From: Pseudomonadota bacterium | GTDB taxonomy: Bacteria > Pseudomonadota > Alphaproteobacteria > Rhizobiales > Xanthobacteraceae | Reading direction: 5' to 3' | Assembly: GCA_023449855.1 (NCBI GenBank) | Contig: JAEXHR010000305.1 | Coordinates: 1 to 27,229, forward strand | DNA length: 27,229 nt | Shown here: piece by piece, positions 1 through 6,839 of the stretch | Position numbering within the stretch: the first letter of the stretch is position 1 | Layout: the number at the start of each line of letters is the position of its first letter | Notes under the pieces: generated by a model | Databases searched by the model: none | What the model was told of the DNA's origin: nothing | What the model saw: the letters and a program-made list of their open reading frames with translations, nothing else | Made by a program: the position numbers and the translations under genes

Positions 1-134
1 GCGACTTCCAGCAGGTGAATTCCACCCACTCAACGAGCCAATGGCGCGGTTGAAGCGTGTAGCGTAGCCCATGTTCCGCTTATGTCCGAGAAATCGTTGT
101 CTGGCGAACAAACCTTGAGGTGACGCCAATTACA

Positions 135-815
135 TCAGCCATTCCCGTCAAAGGATCGCCATGGCCTTCTTCGACGCGAATGGATTGTCAGATTCGGAAT
201 GAAGCCGGGCACGCGAGCCATATAATCGCGGTAAACCTCGCCGAAGCTGGCTAGCGCCTCCTTTTCCTCATGCCGAGCCAGCCGAATATACATCACGACG
301 AGCACCGGAAACATAGCAAGGGTCAAAAGGGTCGGCCATTGTAGCAAAAAGCCGAGCATGACGAGAATGAAGCCGACATATTGCGGGTGCCGGATCCGGG
401 CATAAATCCCAGTAAGGGCCAATTGGTGTTTGCGCTGACTCAAGTGAAGGGCCGTCCATGCAACCGAGATCAGCCAGTAACCCACGCCGATCAGCACAAA
501 GCTGGCGATGTGGAATGGACCGTAATGGGGATTAACTCGCCAGCCGAACATCATCTCCAGGAGATGTCCAGCATCGTGGCTCCACCAGTCGACAGCGGGG
601 AAATACGACTGGAGCCACCCCGAAAGCACGAAGATCGTGAGCGGGAAGCCATACATTTCCGCGAAGAGCGCTATGATGAAAGCGCTGAACGCCCCCAAAC
701 TGCGCCAGTCTCGTTTAGTTGCCGGCTTGAAGAAGCTGAACGCAAAGAGGATGAAAACGGCGGCGTTAACCAGCGCGAGCCCCCACAGACCATAGCCATA
801 GTCGGCGTGCGTCAT
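135..815 (-). CDS. Isoprenylcysteine carboxyl methyltransferase (ICMT)-family membrane protein
   Basis: A 226-residue polytopic membrane protein with about five hydrophobic segments. The C-terminal third carries the signature of the ICMT/phospholipid methyltransferase family: a GIYARIRHPQYVGF block followed by a hydrophobic hairpin, then HEEKEALASFGEVYRDY and a PGFIP end. In this family the RHP and E-E elements bind S-adenosylmethionine. The substrate cannot be told from sequence. The start codon overlaps the stop of the upstream DUF2933 gene by 4 bases (ATGA), so the two are translationally coupled. Paired small membrane proteins of this sort are common next to metal-resistance genes, which fits the rest of the window, but a role in metal handling is inference. 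The family assignment is firm. Confidence 0.85.
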   Translation of the reverse strand: MTHADYGYGLWGLALVNAAVFILFAFSFFKPATKRDWRSLGAFSAFIIALFAEMYGFPLTIFVLSGWLQSYFPAVDWWSHDAGHLLEMMFGWRVNPHYGPFHIASFVLIGVGYWLISVAWTALHLSQRKHQLALTGIYARIRHPQYVGFILVMLGFLLQWPTLLTLAMFPVLVVMYIRLARHEEKEALASFGEVYRDYMARVPGFIPNLTIHSRRRRPWRSFDGNG

Positions 816-1075
816 CGCGACTCTCCTTCGATGCGGCCGTTGGGATTGGCCGGTAAGCCGGCGGGTGCCTGACCGGGCTCATGGCCATGCTGATGCCCAC
901 CATGGCCGCGGTGCATGAACAGGTGCATGAGCGGGCAGGCGAGCAGGATGAGATAGGGCAGCACACCCAGGAAGTGCGCGGTATACTCGTTGAGGAGGAA
1001 GAAGCTAGCGACGAGCAGGAAGCCGATCAGAACGATCTTGCCGCGCTTGCGCATGCGATGGTCATGTTCGCCCAT
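812..1075 (-). CDS. DUF2933 domain small membrane protein
   Basis: An 87-residue protein beginning MGEHDHRMRKRGK. It has one or two hydrophobic segments (about residues 13-29 and 35-52) and a His/Gly-rich tail (HLFMHRGHGGHQHGHEPG). This matches the DUF2933 family, whose members are short, His-rich and often found beside copper or other heavy-metal genes. The ATG at 1073-1075 was chosen because the conserved region begins there; a much longer open frame extends upstream without family resemblance. It is the first gene of a two-gene unit with the methyltransferase. Metal binding by the His-rich tail is plausible but not shown. Confidence 0.8.
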   Translation of the reverse strand: MGEHDHRMRKRGKIVLIGFLLVASFFLLNEYTAHFLGVLPYLILLACPLMHLFMHRGHGGHQHGHEPGQAPAGLPANPNGRIEGESR

Positions 1076-1142
1076 ATGCCGTCCTCTTCTGGTCAACGTC
1101 CGGGCAGCATAGGCTCGAGTCCAAGGAGCAAGGTATAAGTAG

Positions 1143-1154
1143 AGACCGAAGTCC
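1143..1154. promoter_or_regulatory. Candidate LuxR/NarL-type dyad operator
   Basis: Read on the minus strand this is GGACTTCGGTCT, within the wider GGGACTTCGGTCTCT (1141-1155). It is an imperfect dyad resembling, from memory, binding patterns of LuxR/NarL-type regulators such as DosR (GGGACTTNNGNCCCT) and EL222 (RGNCYWWRGNCY). It lies in the divergent region between the DUF2933 gene and the nuclease operon, about 65 nt upstream of the DUF2933 start codon. A similar dyad sits about the same distance before the orphan FixJ-like gene. Confidence 0.35.
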
Positions 1155-1327
1155 CCCGGGCATCGCGCAGGCATGGGTAAGGCGATCGATGGGATCGGCC
1201 ATCGGCGTTCGGGCGACGCAGCTGTCGGGGAGCAGCAGTCGTGCTGCGGATTTTGCGTATAGGCGTGCGGCGTCCGCGAACCAATGCTGCGCTCACGAAC
1301 ATAATCGTGAGAGGCAGGCCCGCGTCC

Positions 1328-2776
1328 ATGCAAAAGAGAAAGAAACGGCACCATTCCCGCGTGACCATCTTCGAGCGTGAAGCAAGGATCGATCTGGCCA
1401 AGCGCCCGGCCGATGGTCTCGGCGTTGCCTTTCTCGGCGCATCGGGAACGGTCACAGGGTCGCGTTATCTGGTGGACGATGGTGAAACTCAGATCGTGGT
1501 CGATTCCGGCCTGTTTCAGGGACCCAGGGATCTGCGCCGCCTTAATTGGGCATCGATCCCACCCGAAGTCGCGGATGTCGGCCAGGTGCTGCTGACCCAC
1601 GCCCATCTCGATCACTCGGGCGCACTACCGCGCATGGCGCGCCTGGGCTGGGACGGGACCGTCCTTGCCACGCGGGCGACCGCGGCCCTGTGCGAGCTCC
1701 TTCTTCCCGACAGCGGCCATCTGCAGGAAAAGGATGCGGAGTTCGCCAACCAGCACGGCTTCTCCAGGCACCAGCCGGCGCTGCCCCTCTACACCCAGGC
1801 CGACGCGCGTCTGGCATTGCAGCTCTTCCGCCCGATCGAGTTCGGAGCGTGGCATGCAGTCACGGACGGCATCAGGGTGCGCTACCATCGCGCCGGCCAC
1901 ATCCTCGGCGCGGCGTCGATCGAGATCGACTGGAAGGGGCGGACAATCCTCTTCTCAGGCGACATCGGCCGTTACGGCGATGCGGTGATGAAGGATCCCG
2001 AGCCGCCCGCGCGCGCCGACTATGTCCTAGTGGAATCGACCTATGGCGATCGGCGCCACGAGCAGGTCGATCCGACAAAGACGCTTGGAGATCATGTCGA
2101 ACGATGCGTCGAGAGAGGCGGGACGGTGGTGATTCCGGCCTTCGCCGTGGGACGGGTTCAGTCGCTTCTCTATCATTTCTCGCGTCTGCGCGCGCAGGGA
2201 CGCCTCCGCGACATCCCGATCTTCCTCGACAGCCCGATGGCGATCAACGCGAGCGGGCTGATGTGCGATTTCATGGACGAGCATCGCCTGGCCCGCGCCG
2301 AGTGCGAAGCGGCGTGCAGCGTCGCGCACTATGTGCGCGAAGTGGAGGAATCCAAGGAACTCACCGCCAACCCCGCTCCCAAGGTCATCATCTCGGCCAG
2401 TGGAATGGCAACGGGCGGCCGCGTGCTCCACCATCTCAAGCGCTTCGCGCCGGATGGGAAGAACCTCATCCTCTTCTCAGGCTTCCAGGCGGCGGGCACC
2501 CGCGGCGCCGCCATGATCGGGGGCGCCCGGACGATCAAGATCCACGGCGAGTATATCCCGGTCGAAGCCGATGTCGCCAACCTGACGATGCTTTCGGCGC
2601 ATGCCGACAGCGACGAGCTCATGCGCTGGCTCGGGTCGCTGCAAGAGCCCCCGCGCCATGTCTATGTCACGCATGGCGAGCCGACCGGCGCCCAGGTCCT
2701 GGCGAAGCGTGTCTCGGAGGATCTGGGCTGGGCATGCAGCGTACCGGCGCTGGGTAGCTGGGGCATGCTCGCGTGA
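1328..2776 (+). CDS. Beta-CASP metallo-beta-lactamase RNA-processing nuclease-like protein
   Basis: About 482 residues. The metallo-beta-lactamase core has the zinc motif HAHLDH (residues 91-96 from this start), the opening FLGASGTVTGSRYLV block, and SGDIGRYGD. The beta-CASP blocks follow: VESTYGDR, IPAFAVGRVQSLLY, FLDSPMA, SASGMATGGRVLHHLK and LSAHADSDEL. This set defines the CPSF-73/YsiA-like 'RNA specificity factor' group, which acts as zinc-dependent endo- or exoribonucleases. The start is uncertain. ATG 1328 follows a weak GAGAGG; GTG 1241, with GGGGAG 8 nt upstream, would add 29 residues lacking family similarity. The stop overlaps the next gene's GTG (GTGA), so the trio is translationally coupled. 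That context suggests it feeds nucleotides from RNA to the phosphorylase. Confidence 0.88.
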   Translation: MQKRKKRHHSRVTIFEREARIDLAKRPADGLGVAFLGASGTVTGSRYLVDDGETQIVVDSGLFQGPRDLRRLNWASIPPEVADVGQVLLTHAHLDHSGALPRMARLGWDGTVLATRATAALCELLLPDSGHLQEKDAEFANQHGFSRHQPALPLYTQADARLALQLFRPIEFGAWHAVTDGIRVRYHRAGHILGAASIEIDWKGRTILFSGDIGRYGDAVMKDPEPPARADYVLVESTYGDRRHEQVDPTKTLGDHVERCVERGGTVVIPAFAVGRVQSLLYHFSRLRAQGRLRDIPIFLDSPMAINASGLMCDFMDEHRLARAECEAACSVAHYVREVEESKELTANPAPKVIISASGMATGGRVLHHLKRFAPDGKNLILFSGFQAAGTRGAAMIGGARTIKIHGEYIPVEADVANLTMLSAHADSDELMRWLGSLQEPPRHVYVTHGEPTGAQVLAKRVSEDLGWACSVPALGSWGMLA

Positions 2777-4311
2777 AGCCCGGGATCATCGAGGACGCCG
2801 AAGTAGAGCCTGTCGCGACGACGCTGCGGGCACACCGCCTCGGCCTGTCGGCTGCCGGAGGTGATCTGATCGCGGTCATGCGCCAAGACTGTCCCGTCTG
2901 CCGCTCGGAAGGTCTCGCGTCGCGCGCGCAGGTCGCGCTGCACGCCGGCGGGCGGGAAATCGTCGTCTCGCTGCTGCACAGTTCCGCGGAGGCTCCAGCG
3001 CCCGGCGAGATCGGCCTGTCCGAATCCGCATGGCGGCGGCTCGGCGTCAGCGAGGGCGATCCGGTCGAGATCGCGCACGCCCAGCCTCTCGCCTCGCTCG
3101 CCGAAGTGCGTCGGCGCATCTATGGCAATCGTCTCAGTGAAGGGGCTTTTTCAGCGATCATGACCGACATCGCCGAGCGACGCTATAGCGATGTCCATCT
3201 CTCGGCGTTCATCACGGCATGCTCAGCGGTCCCGCTCGATACGGACGAAACGATCAGCCTGACCAGGGCGATGGTCGATGTCGGCGAGCGATTGCAGTGG
3301 TCCGGAGCGGTCATCGTCGACAAGCATAGCGTCGGTGGATTGCCGGGCAATCGCACCACGCCGATCATCGTCTCGATCATGGCCGCGGAGGGCCTGATCA
3401 TGCCCAAGACATCGTCGCGGGCGATCACCTCGCCGGCCGGCACGGCGGACACGATGGAGGTGCTTGCACCTGTCGACCTCGACGTTTCCGCCATCCGCAA
3501 GGTGGTCGAGCGCGAAGGCGGCTGCATCGCCTGGGGCGGCGCCGTCAATCTCAGCCCGGCCGACGATGTGATCATCGGCGTTGAACGAGTGCTCGATATC
3601 GATGCCGTAGGGCAGATGGTCGCCTCGGTGCTGTCCAAGAAAATCGCGGCCGGTGCGACCCATCTGGTCATCGATATCCCGGTCGGGCCGACCGCCAAGG
3701 TACGCGGAACCGATGCCGCCGATACGCTCGAGCGCGCGCTGAGCTCGGTCGCCCAAGCCTTCGGGCTTCGCACGCGCGTGATGCGCGGCCCCGGCGCGGA
3801 GCCGATCGGACGGGGCATCGGCCCGGCGCTCGAGGCGCAGGATATCCTTGCCGTCCTCCAGGGGCAGCCGGGCGCCGAGGATCTCGCCCACCGGGCCTGC
3901 GAGCTGGCGGGAGGACTGCTTGAGCTCGCTGACGCGGCCCCGGCCGGCGAAGGCTATGCGCGTGCGCGGGCGTGTCTCGAAAGCGGCGGGGCCTGGGCCA
4001 AGTTCCAACGTATCTGCGAAGCGCAGGGCGGCATGCGGGCTCCACCGGTCGCCCGGTTTCAGCAGGATATGATCGCTCCCTATAGCGGCCGCCTGGTGAG
4101 TATCGACAATCGCAAGCTCGCGACGGTCGCGAAGCTCGCCGGCGCGCCGGTGGCCAAGGCCGCTGGCGTCGCACTGCAGTGTCGGCTGAACCAGATGGTG
4201 GATGCCGGGGCTCCCTTGTGTAGCATTCATGCCGAGAGCCCGGGCGAGCTCGACTATGCGGCGGCCTATGCCGTGAGCGACGGGCCGATCTTCGGGATTG
4301 AAGCGCTATGA
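2773..4311 (+). CDS. AMP phosphorylase-type member of the thymidine phosphorylase family
   Basis: A 512-residue protein starting at GTG. An N-terminal domain of about 100 residues precedes the nucleoside phosphorylase core. The core carries IYGNRLSEGAFSAIM, DKHSVGGLPGN (183-193) and KTSSRAITSPAGTADTMEV (212-230). These blocks match the archaeal AMP phosphorylase group rather than classical DeoA, which has DKHSTGGVGD and SGRGLGHTGGT. The length (about 500 rather than 440) and extra N-terminal domain agree. Family knowledge: such enzymes convert an NMP plus phosphate to a free base and ribose 1,5-bisphosphate. A C-terminal domain (about 430-512) is present, so the protein is complete. It lies between a nuclease and a PRPP synthetase homologue with 4-base overlaps on both sides. 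Annotation pipelines would often call it thymidine phosphorylase. Confidence 0.88.
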   Translation: MKPGIIEDAEVEPVATTLRAHRLGLSAAGGDLIAVMRQDCPVCRSEGLASRAQVALHAGGREIVVSLLHSSAEAPAPGEIGLSESAWRRLGVSEGDPVEIAHAQPLASLAEVRRRIYGNRLSEGAFSAIMTDIAERRYSDVHLSAFITACSAVPLDTDETISLTRAMVDVGERLQWSGAVIVDKHSVGGLPGNRTTPIIVSIMAAEGLIMPKTSSRAITSPAGTADTMEVLAPVDLDVSAIRKVVEREGGCIAWGGAVNLSPADDVIIGVERVLDIDAVGQMVASVLSKKIAAGATHLVIDIPVGPTAKVRGTDAADTLERALSSVAQAFGLRTRVMRGPGAEPIGRGIGPALEAQDILAVLQGQPGAEDLAHRACELAGGLLELADAAPAGEGYARARACLESGGAWAKFQRICEAQGGMRAPPVARFQQDMIAPYSGRLVSIDNRKLATVAKLAGAPVAKAAGVALQCRLNQMVDAGAPLCSIHAESPGELDYAAAYAVSDGPIFGIEAL

Positions 4312-5216
4312 ACCGTCCCGTCCTGTTCGCGCTGCCTGGCAGCGAGGCCCTGGCACAGCCGCTATCCGCCGCGCTCGATGCAGAGGTCGGCACGATCGAG
4401 CATCGTCAGTTTCCTGACGGGGAAACCTATCTCAGGGTCGGAAACGACGTCAGCGACCGCGAGGTCATCCTGCTGTCCAGTCTCGATCATCCGGACGCCA
4501 AGCTGTTGCCGCTGCTGTTCGCAGCCGACACCGCGCGCGATCTTGGCGCTCGCAGGATCGGGCTCGTCGCCCCTTACCTCGCTTACATGCGCCAGGACAT
4601 ACGCTTCCATGCCGGCGAGGCGGTGACGTCGCGAACCTTTGCTGCGATCCTGTCTCGCCATCTCGACTGGCTGGTGACGGTCGATCCGCATCTCCATCGC
4701 TACCATGAATTGTCGGAAATCTACCGCATCCCAACCCAGGTTGTTCATGCCGCGCCGTTTTTGGCCTCGTGGATCAAGCGCAATGTCGCTCGCCCGCTGA
4801 TCATCGGTCCGGACCTGGAAAGCGAACAGTGGGTCTCGCAGGTGGCGGCCGATGCCGATGCTCCGTTTCTCGTGTGCGAGAAAATCCGATCCGGCGACCG
4901 TCACGTCACCATCTCGATTCCGAATGCCCCAGCGTTTCTCGATCGCCAGCCGGTGCTGGTCGACGATATCGCCTCATCCGGTCGGACCCTCACCGAGGCG
5001 GCGCGCCAACTGGTCGGCATGGGGTTCGCGCGACCGGATTGCGTGGTCGTGCATCCGCTTTTTGCCGGCGATGCAGCGCAGGTTCTGGGTGGGCTTGTCG
5101 AAAGGATCGTCAGCACGAACGCGGTTGCACATGCGTCGAATGATATAGACGTCATGCCAGCGATCGCGGAGGCCGTTCGCCACCGGATTGAATGGCGTGC
5201 TGCGCGTCAGTTCTAA
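4308..5216 (+). CDS. Divergent ribose-phosphate pyrophosphokinase (PRPP synthetase) homologue
   Basis: A 302-residue protein with the PRPP synthetase layout: FPDGE (35-39), APYLAYMRQD (88-97), DPHLH (126-130, in the place of the usual D-x-H metal site), a catalytic-loop-like EKIRSGDR (K192, R194) and the PRPP loop VLVDDIASSGRT (216-227). It is clearly divergent from the housekeeping enzyme: the canonical loop is VDDIIDTAGT, the region after RQD is rebuilt, and it is somewhat shorter than the usual 310-320 residues. The start overlaps the AMP-phosphorylase stop (ATGA). The family reaction is ribose 5-phosphate + ATP to PRPP + AMP. Given its neighbour, a role tied to ribose bisphosphate or PRPP salvage is inferred. 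It is probably an accessory paralogue rather than the essential prs. Confidence 0.85.
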   Translation: MNRPVLFALPGSEALAQPLSAALDAEVGTIEHRQFPDGETYLRVGNDVSDREVILLSSLDHPDAKLLPLLFAADTARDLGARRIGLVAPYLAYMRQDIRFHAGEAVTSRTFAAILSRHLDWLVTVDPHLHRYHELSEIYRIPTQVVHAAPFLASWIKRNVARPLIIGPDLESEQWVSQVAADADAPFLVCEKIRSGDRHVTISIPNAPAFLDRQPVLVDDIASSGRTLTEAARQLVGMGFARPDCVVVHPLFAGDAAQVLGGLVERIVSTNAVAHASNDIDVMPAIAEAVRHRIEWRAARQF

Positions 5217-5338
5217 GACGGAAATGAACGCCCGGCAAACGCTGTGCGCGTCCTCATCCATTGACCCTAAACGAGTCCGAACCAATCTCCTGAGATCTCC
5301 CTTTCGGAGAAAATCGCGGCAGGGAAGGAGGATATGTC

Positions 5339-5526
5339 GTGTCGCACACACGCTCGTTCATCGATCCCCTCGACGTTGCTGGGCACCTGAAGCTTGAGCC
5401 CGAAGTAAAGCGCGCCACCCTGCTATCCTGGGCGTCCGATCGCGCAGCCGTCAAGGGCCAACCCGCCCCCCTCGCCCGCCGGGCGCCAGTAACCCGCTGC
5501 CGGTCGACGATGTGATGGAAGCGTAG
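5339..5526 (+). pseudogene. Decayed small conserved protein gene (frameshift and in-frame stop)
   Basis: A strong Shine-Dalgarno (AAGGAGG, 5325-5331) precedes GTG 5339. The first frame reads SHTRSFIDPLDVAGHLKLEPEVKRATLLSWASDRAAV before drifting and stopping at 5513-5515. In a different frame the sequence continues GASNPLPVDDVMEA, then TAG (5524-5526), then RWLDRAE. The two pieces joined resemble a short conserved alphaproteobacterial protein (about 70 residues, with a KR-x-LASWASD block and a PVDD(V/I) tail), recalled from memory. The likely history is a frameshift near 5470-5485 plus a nonsense codon. A sequencing error could explain the frameshift but not also the TAG. The function of the intact family is unknown to me. 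Confidence 0.6.
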
Positions 5527-5698
5527 CGATGGCTCGATCGCGCCGAGGGCGGCGCGGGCAACTCGCATGCATCGTCCGGAGCAGAGACCCGGCAATGAGC
5601 CGCAGCGACCGCGGCATTGGTGTGAGCGGAGTAGCCGAACCCTCACAGTTTCGCTGTCCTTCGCCGTTTTGCCTCGCCAAATTTTTACTCTTGACCTG

Positions 5699-5710
5699 GG
5701 ACCATAGTCC
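5699..5710. promoter_or_regulatory. Candidate LuxR/NarL-type operator before orphan FixJ-like gene
   Basis: GGACCATAGTCC is a near-perfect dyad about 68 nt upstream of the response regulator start codon. It satisfies the RGNCYWWRGNCY pattern I recall for the LuxR-type regulator EL222 and is close to the DosR box. A TTGACC element at 5691-5696 overlaps its left edge, but no convincing -10 follows at 16-18 nt. Autoregulation by the downstream NarL/FixJ-type regulator is a reasonable guess. Confidence 0.4.
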
Positions 5711-5778
5711 AACGTGCAGAGAAGTATCCCTTGAAGCGCTGCCCTCGCGGCACTGCGTATTGATCGATCTCGGGGGCT

Positions 5779-6414
5779 ATGGGGAACAAGCGCGTCGTGC
5801 ATATCGTCGATGACGAAGAGACAATACGAAAAGCACTAAGTTTCACGTTGCGGACCGCAGGGTTTGCCGTAGAAGCCTACGCTTCGGGGCCGGAGTTTCT
5901 GTTGAGCGCAGAGGACGCCGAGAAAGGCTGCGTGGTTCTCGACATGCACATGCCCGACATGGACGGCCTGCAGGTTCAGGCGGAGCTGACGCGACGCGGT
6001 ATCGACATGCCCGTCGTGGTGCTGACGGGCAATGGCGATCCTACGCTCGCCGTACAGGCGATGAAGGCGGGCGCTGCCGACTTTCTCGCCAAACCGGTCG
6101 AGAAGGCCGCATTGCTCGGCGCGATCGACCGCGGCTTCAGCTGGCTTGAGAGTATAGCCCGTCGTGCCTCCGAACAGGCCGACGCTCTTTCGAAAGCCGC
6201 GAGACTGACGCAGCGCGAACGGGCCGTTCTGAGAGGAATTTCGCGAGGCTATCCAAATAGCCTTATCGCAGATGAACTCGGCGTCACGTCGCACACGGTC
6301 GAGCTGCATCGGGCCAGTCTGATGATCAAACTCAACGCGCAAAGCCTGCCCGACCTGTTGCGGATCGCTTTCGCCGTCGACCTGCACGAATCGACCGAAA
6401 ACGGGCACCCCTAA
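5779..6414 (+). CDS. Orphan FixJ-like response regulator (receiver + LuxR-type HTH)
   Basis: About 211 residues. The N-terminal receiver has acidic residues D11/D12, phospho-acceptor D55 (VVLDMHMP), T83 and K105 (FLAKP). The C-terminal LuxR/FixJ HTH starts near 142 (LTQRERAVLRGISRGYPNSLIADELGVTSHTVELHRASLMIKL). It is a clear paralogue of the FixJ encoded at 17613-18236, with the same receiver signature and near-identical recognition helix (TVE(L/V)HRASLM). No kinase is adjacent, so the FixL at 16088 or another FixL-type kinase may phosphorylate it. It faces cueR tail to tail, 26 nt apart. Its own promoter region carries a dyad fitting LuxR-type regulators. Low-oxygen or redox control is inferred from the FixJ family only. 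Confidence 0.9.
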   Translation: MGNKRVVHIVDDEETIRKALSFTLRTAGFAVEAYASGPEFLLSAEDAEKGCVVLDMHMPDMDGLQVQAELTRRGIDMPVVVLTGNGDPTLAVQAMKAGAADFLAKPVEKAALLGAIDRGFSWLESIARRASEQADALSKAARLTQRERAVLRGISRGYPNSLIADELGVTSHTVELHRASLMIKLNAQSLPDLLRIAFAVDLHESTENGHP

Positions 6415-6440
6415 AATTCTCGGCCGTGCGATGCCGGATG

Positions 6441-6839
6441 CTATGCGGATCGGGCCGCGGCCAGTTCGGCGATGATCGGACAATCCGGCCGCTCGTCGCC
6501 TTGGCAGCGCTCGGCCAGGTCGATTAGCGTGTCGCGCAGCGCCGTCAACGCCTCGGCTTTGCGCTGAAACTCATCGGCGCGGGCAAGGGCAAGCCGCTTC
6601 ACCTCCGCGCTGGCACGGCCGGTATTGGCCCAAAGGCTGAGCAACGTGCGGATCTCCTCGATCGGGAAGCCGAGATCGCGGGCATTGGCGATAAACCGGA
6701 GGCGATGGAGGTCGCGCTCGCCATAGTCACGATAGCCAGCACCCCGACGCGCCGGCGCCGGGATGAGGCCGATCTTTTCATAATGGCGGATCATCCGCTC
6801 AGAGACGCCGCTCTGCCGTGACGTCTCGCCGATGTTCAC
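6441..6839 (-). CDS. cueR: CueR-type MerR family copper-responsive activator
   Basis: A 132-residue MerR protein. The N-terminal winged helix (MNIGETSRQSGVSERMIRHYEKIGL) is followed by the dimerisation helix and a metal loop with C112 and C120 (CQGDERPDC). That spacing is the same as the Cu(I)/Ag(I)-binding pair of E. coli CueR, and the length fits the CueR/HmrR group. The family activates its promoters by untwisting a long 19-20 nt spacer when Cu(I) binds. The start overlaps the stop of the copper ATPase gene upstream (ATGA), so it is co-transcribed with its target. The MerR-type promoter at 9219-9249 would therefore control both, making the circuit autoregulatory. Confidence 0.93.
   Translation of the reverse strand: MNIGETSRQSGVSERMIRHYEKIGLIPAPARRGAGYRDYGERDLHRLRFIANARDLGFPIEEIRTLLSLWANTGRASAEVKRLALARADEFQRKAEALTALRDTLIDLAERCQGDERPDCPIIAELAAARSA

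Noticed and set aside
1..134. Possible end of a further gene or transposon at the left edge
   Set aside because: No frame gives a recognisable protein and I see no terminal inverted repeat, so nothing is annotated.
1546..2757. A 403-codon plus-strand frame inside the nuclease gene
   Set aside because: Arg/Pro/Gly-rich shadow of the beta-CASP gene, which has all its motifs in the other frame.
2773..4311. Annotation as deoA (thymidine phosphorylase)
   Set aside because: The signature blocks and the extra N-terminal domain match AMP phosphorylase; the DeoA motifs DKHSTGGVGD and GHTGGT are absent.
5285..5310. Small inverted repeat TCTCC-CTTTC-GGAGA after the synthetase gene
   Set aside because: A five-pair stem without a T-run on the coding strand is too weak to call a terminator.
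5755..5760. Another CGTATT preceded by CTG, just before the orphan response regulator
   Set aside because: The position where AGGG should lie reads GCGC, so only the -10 half of the ECF motif is present.
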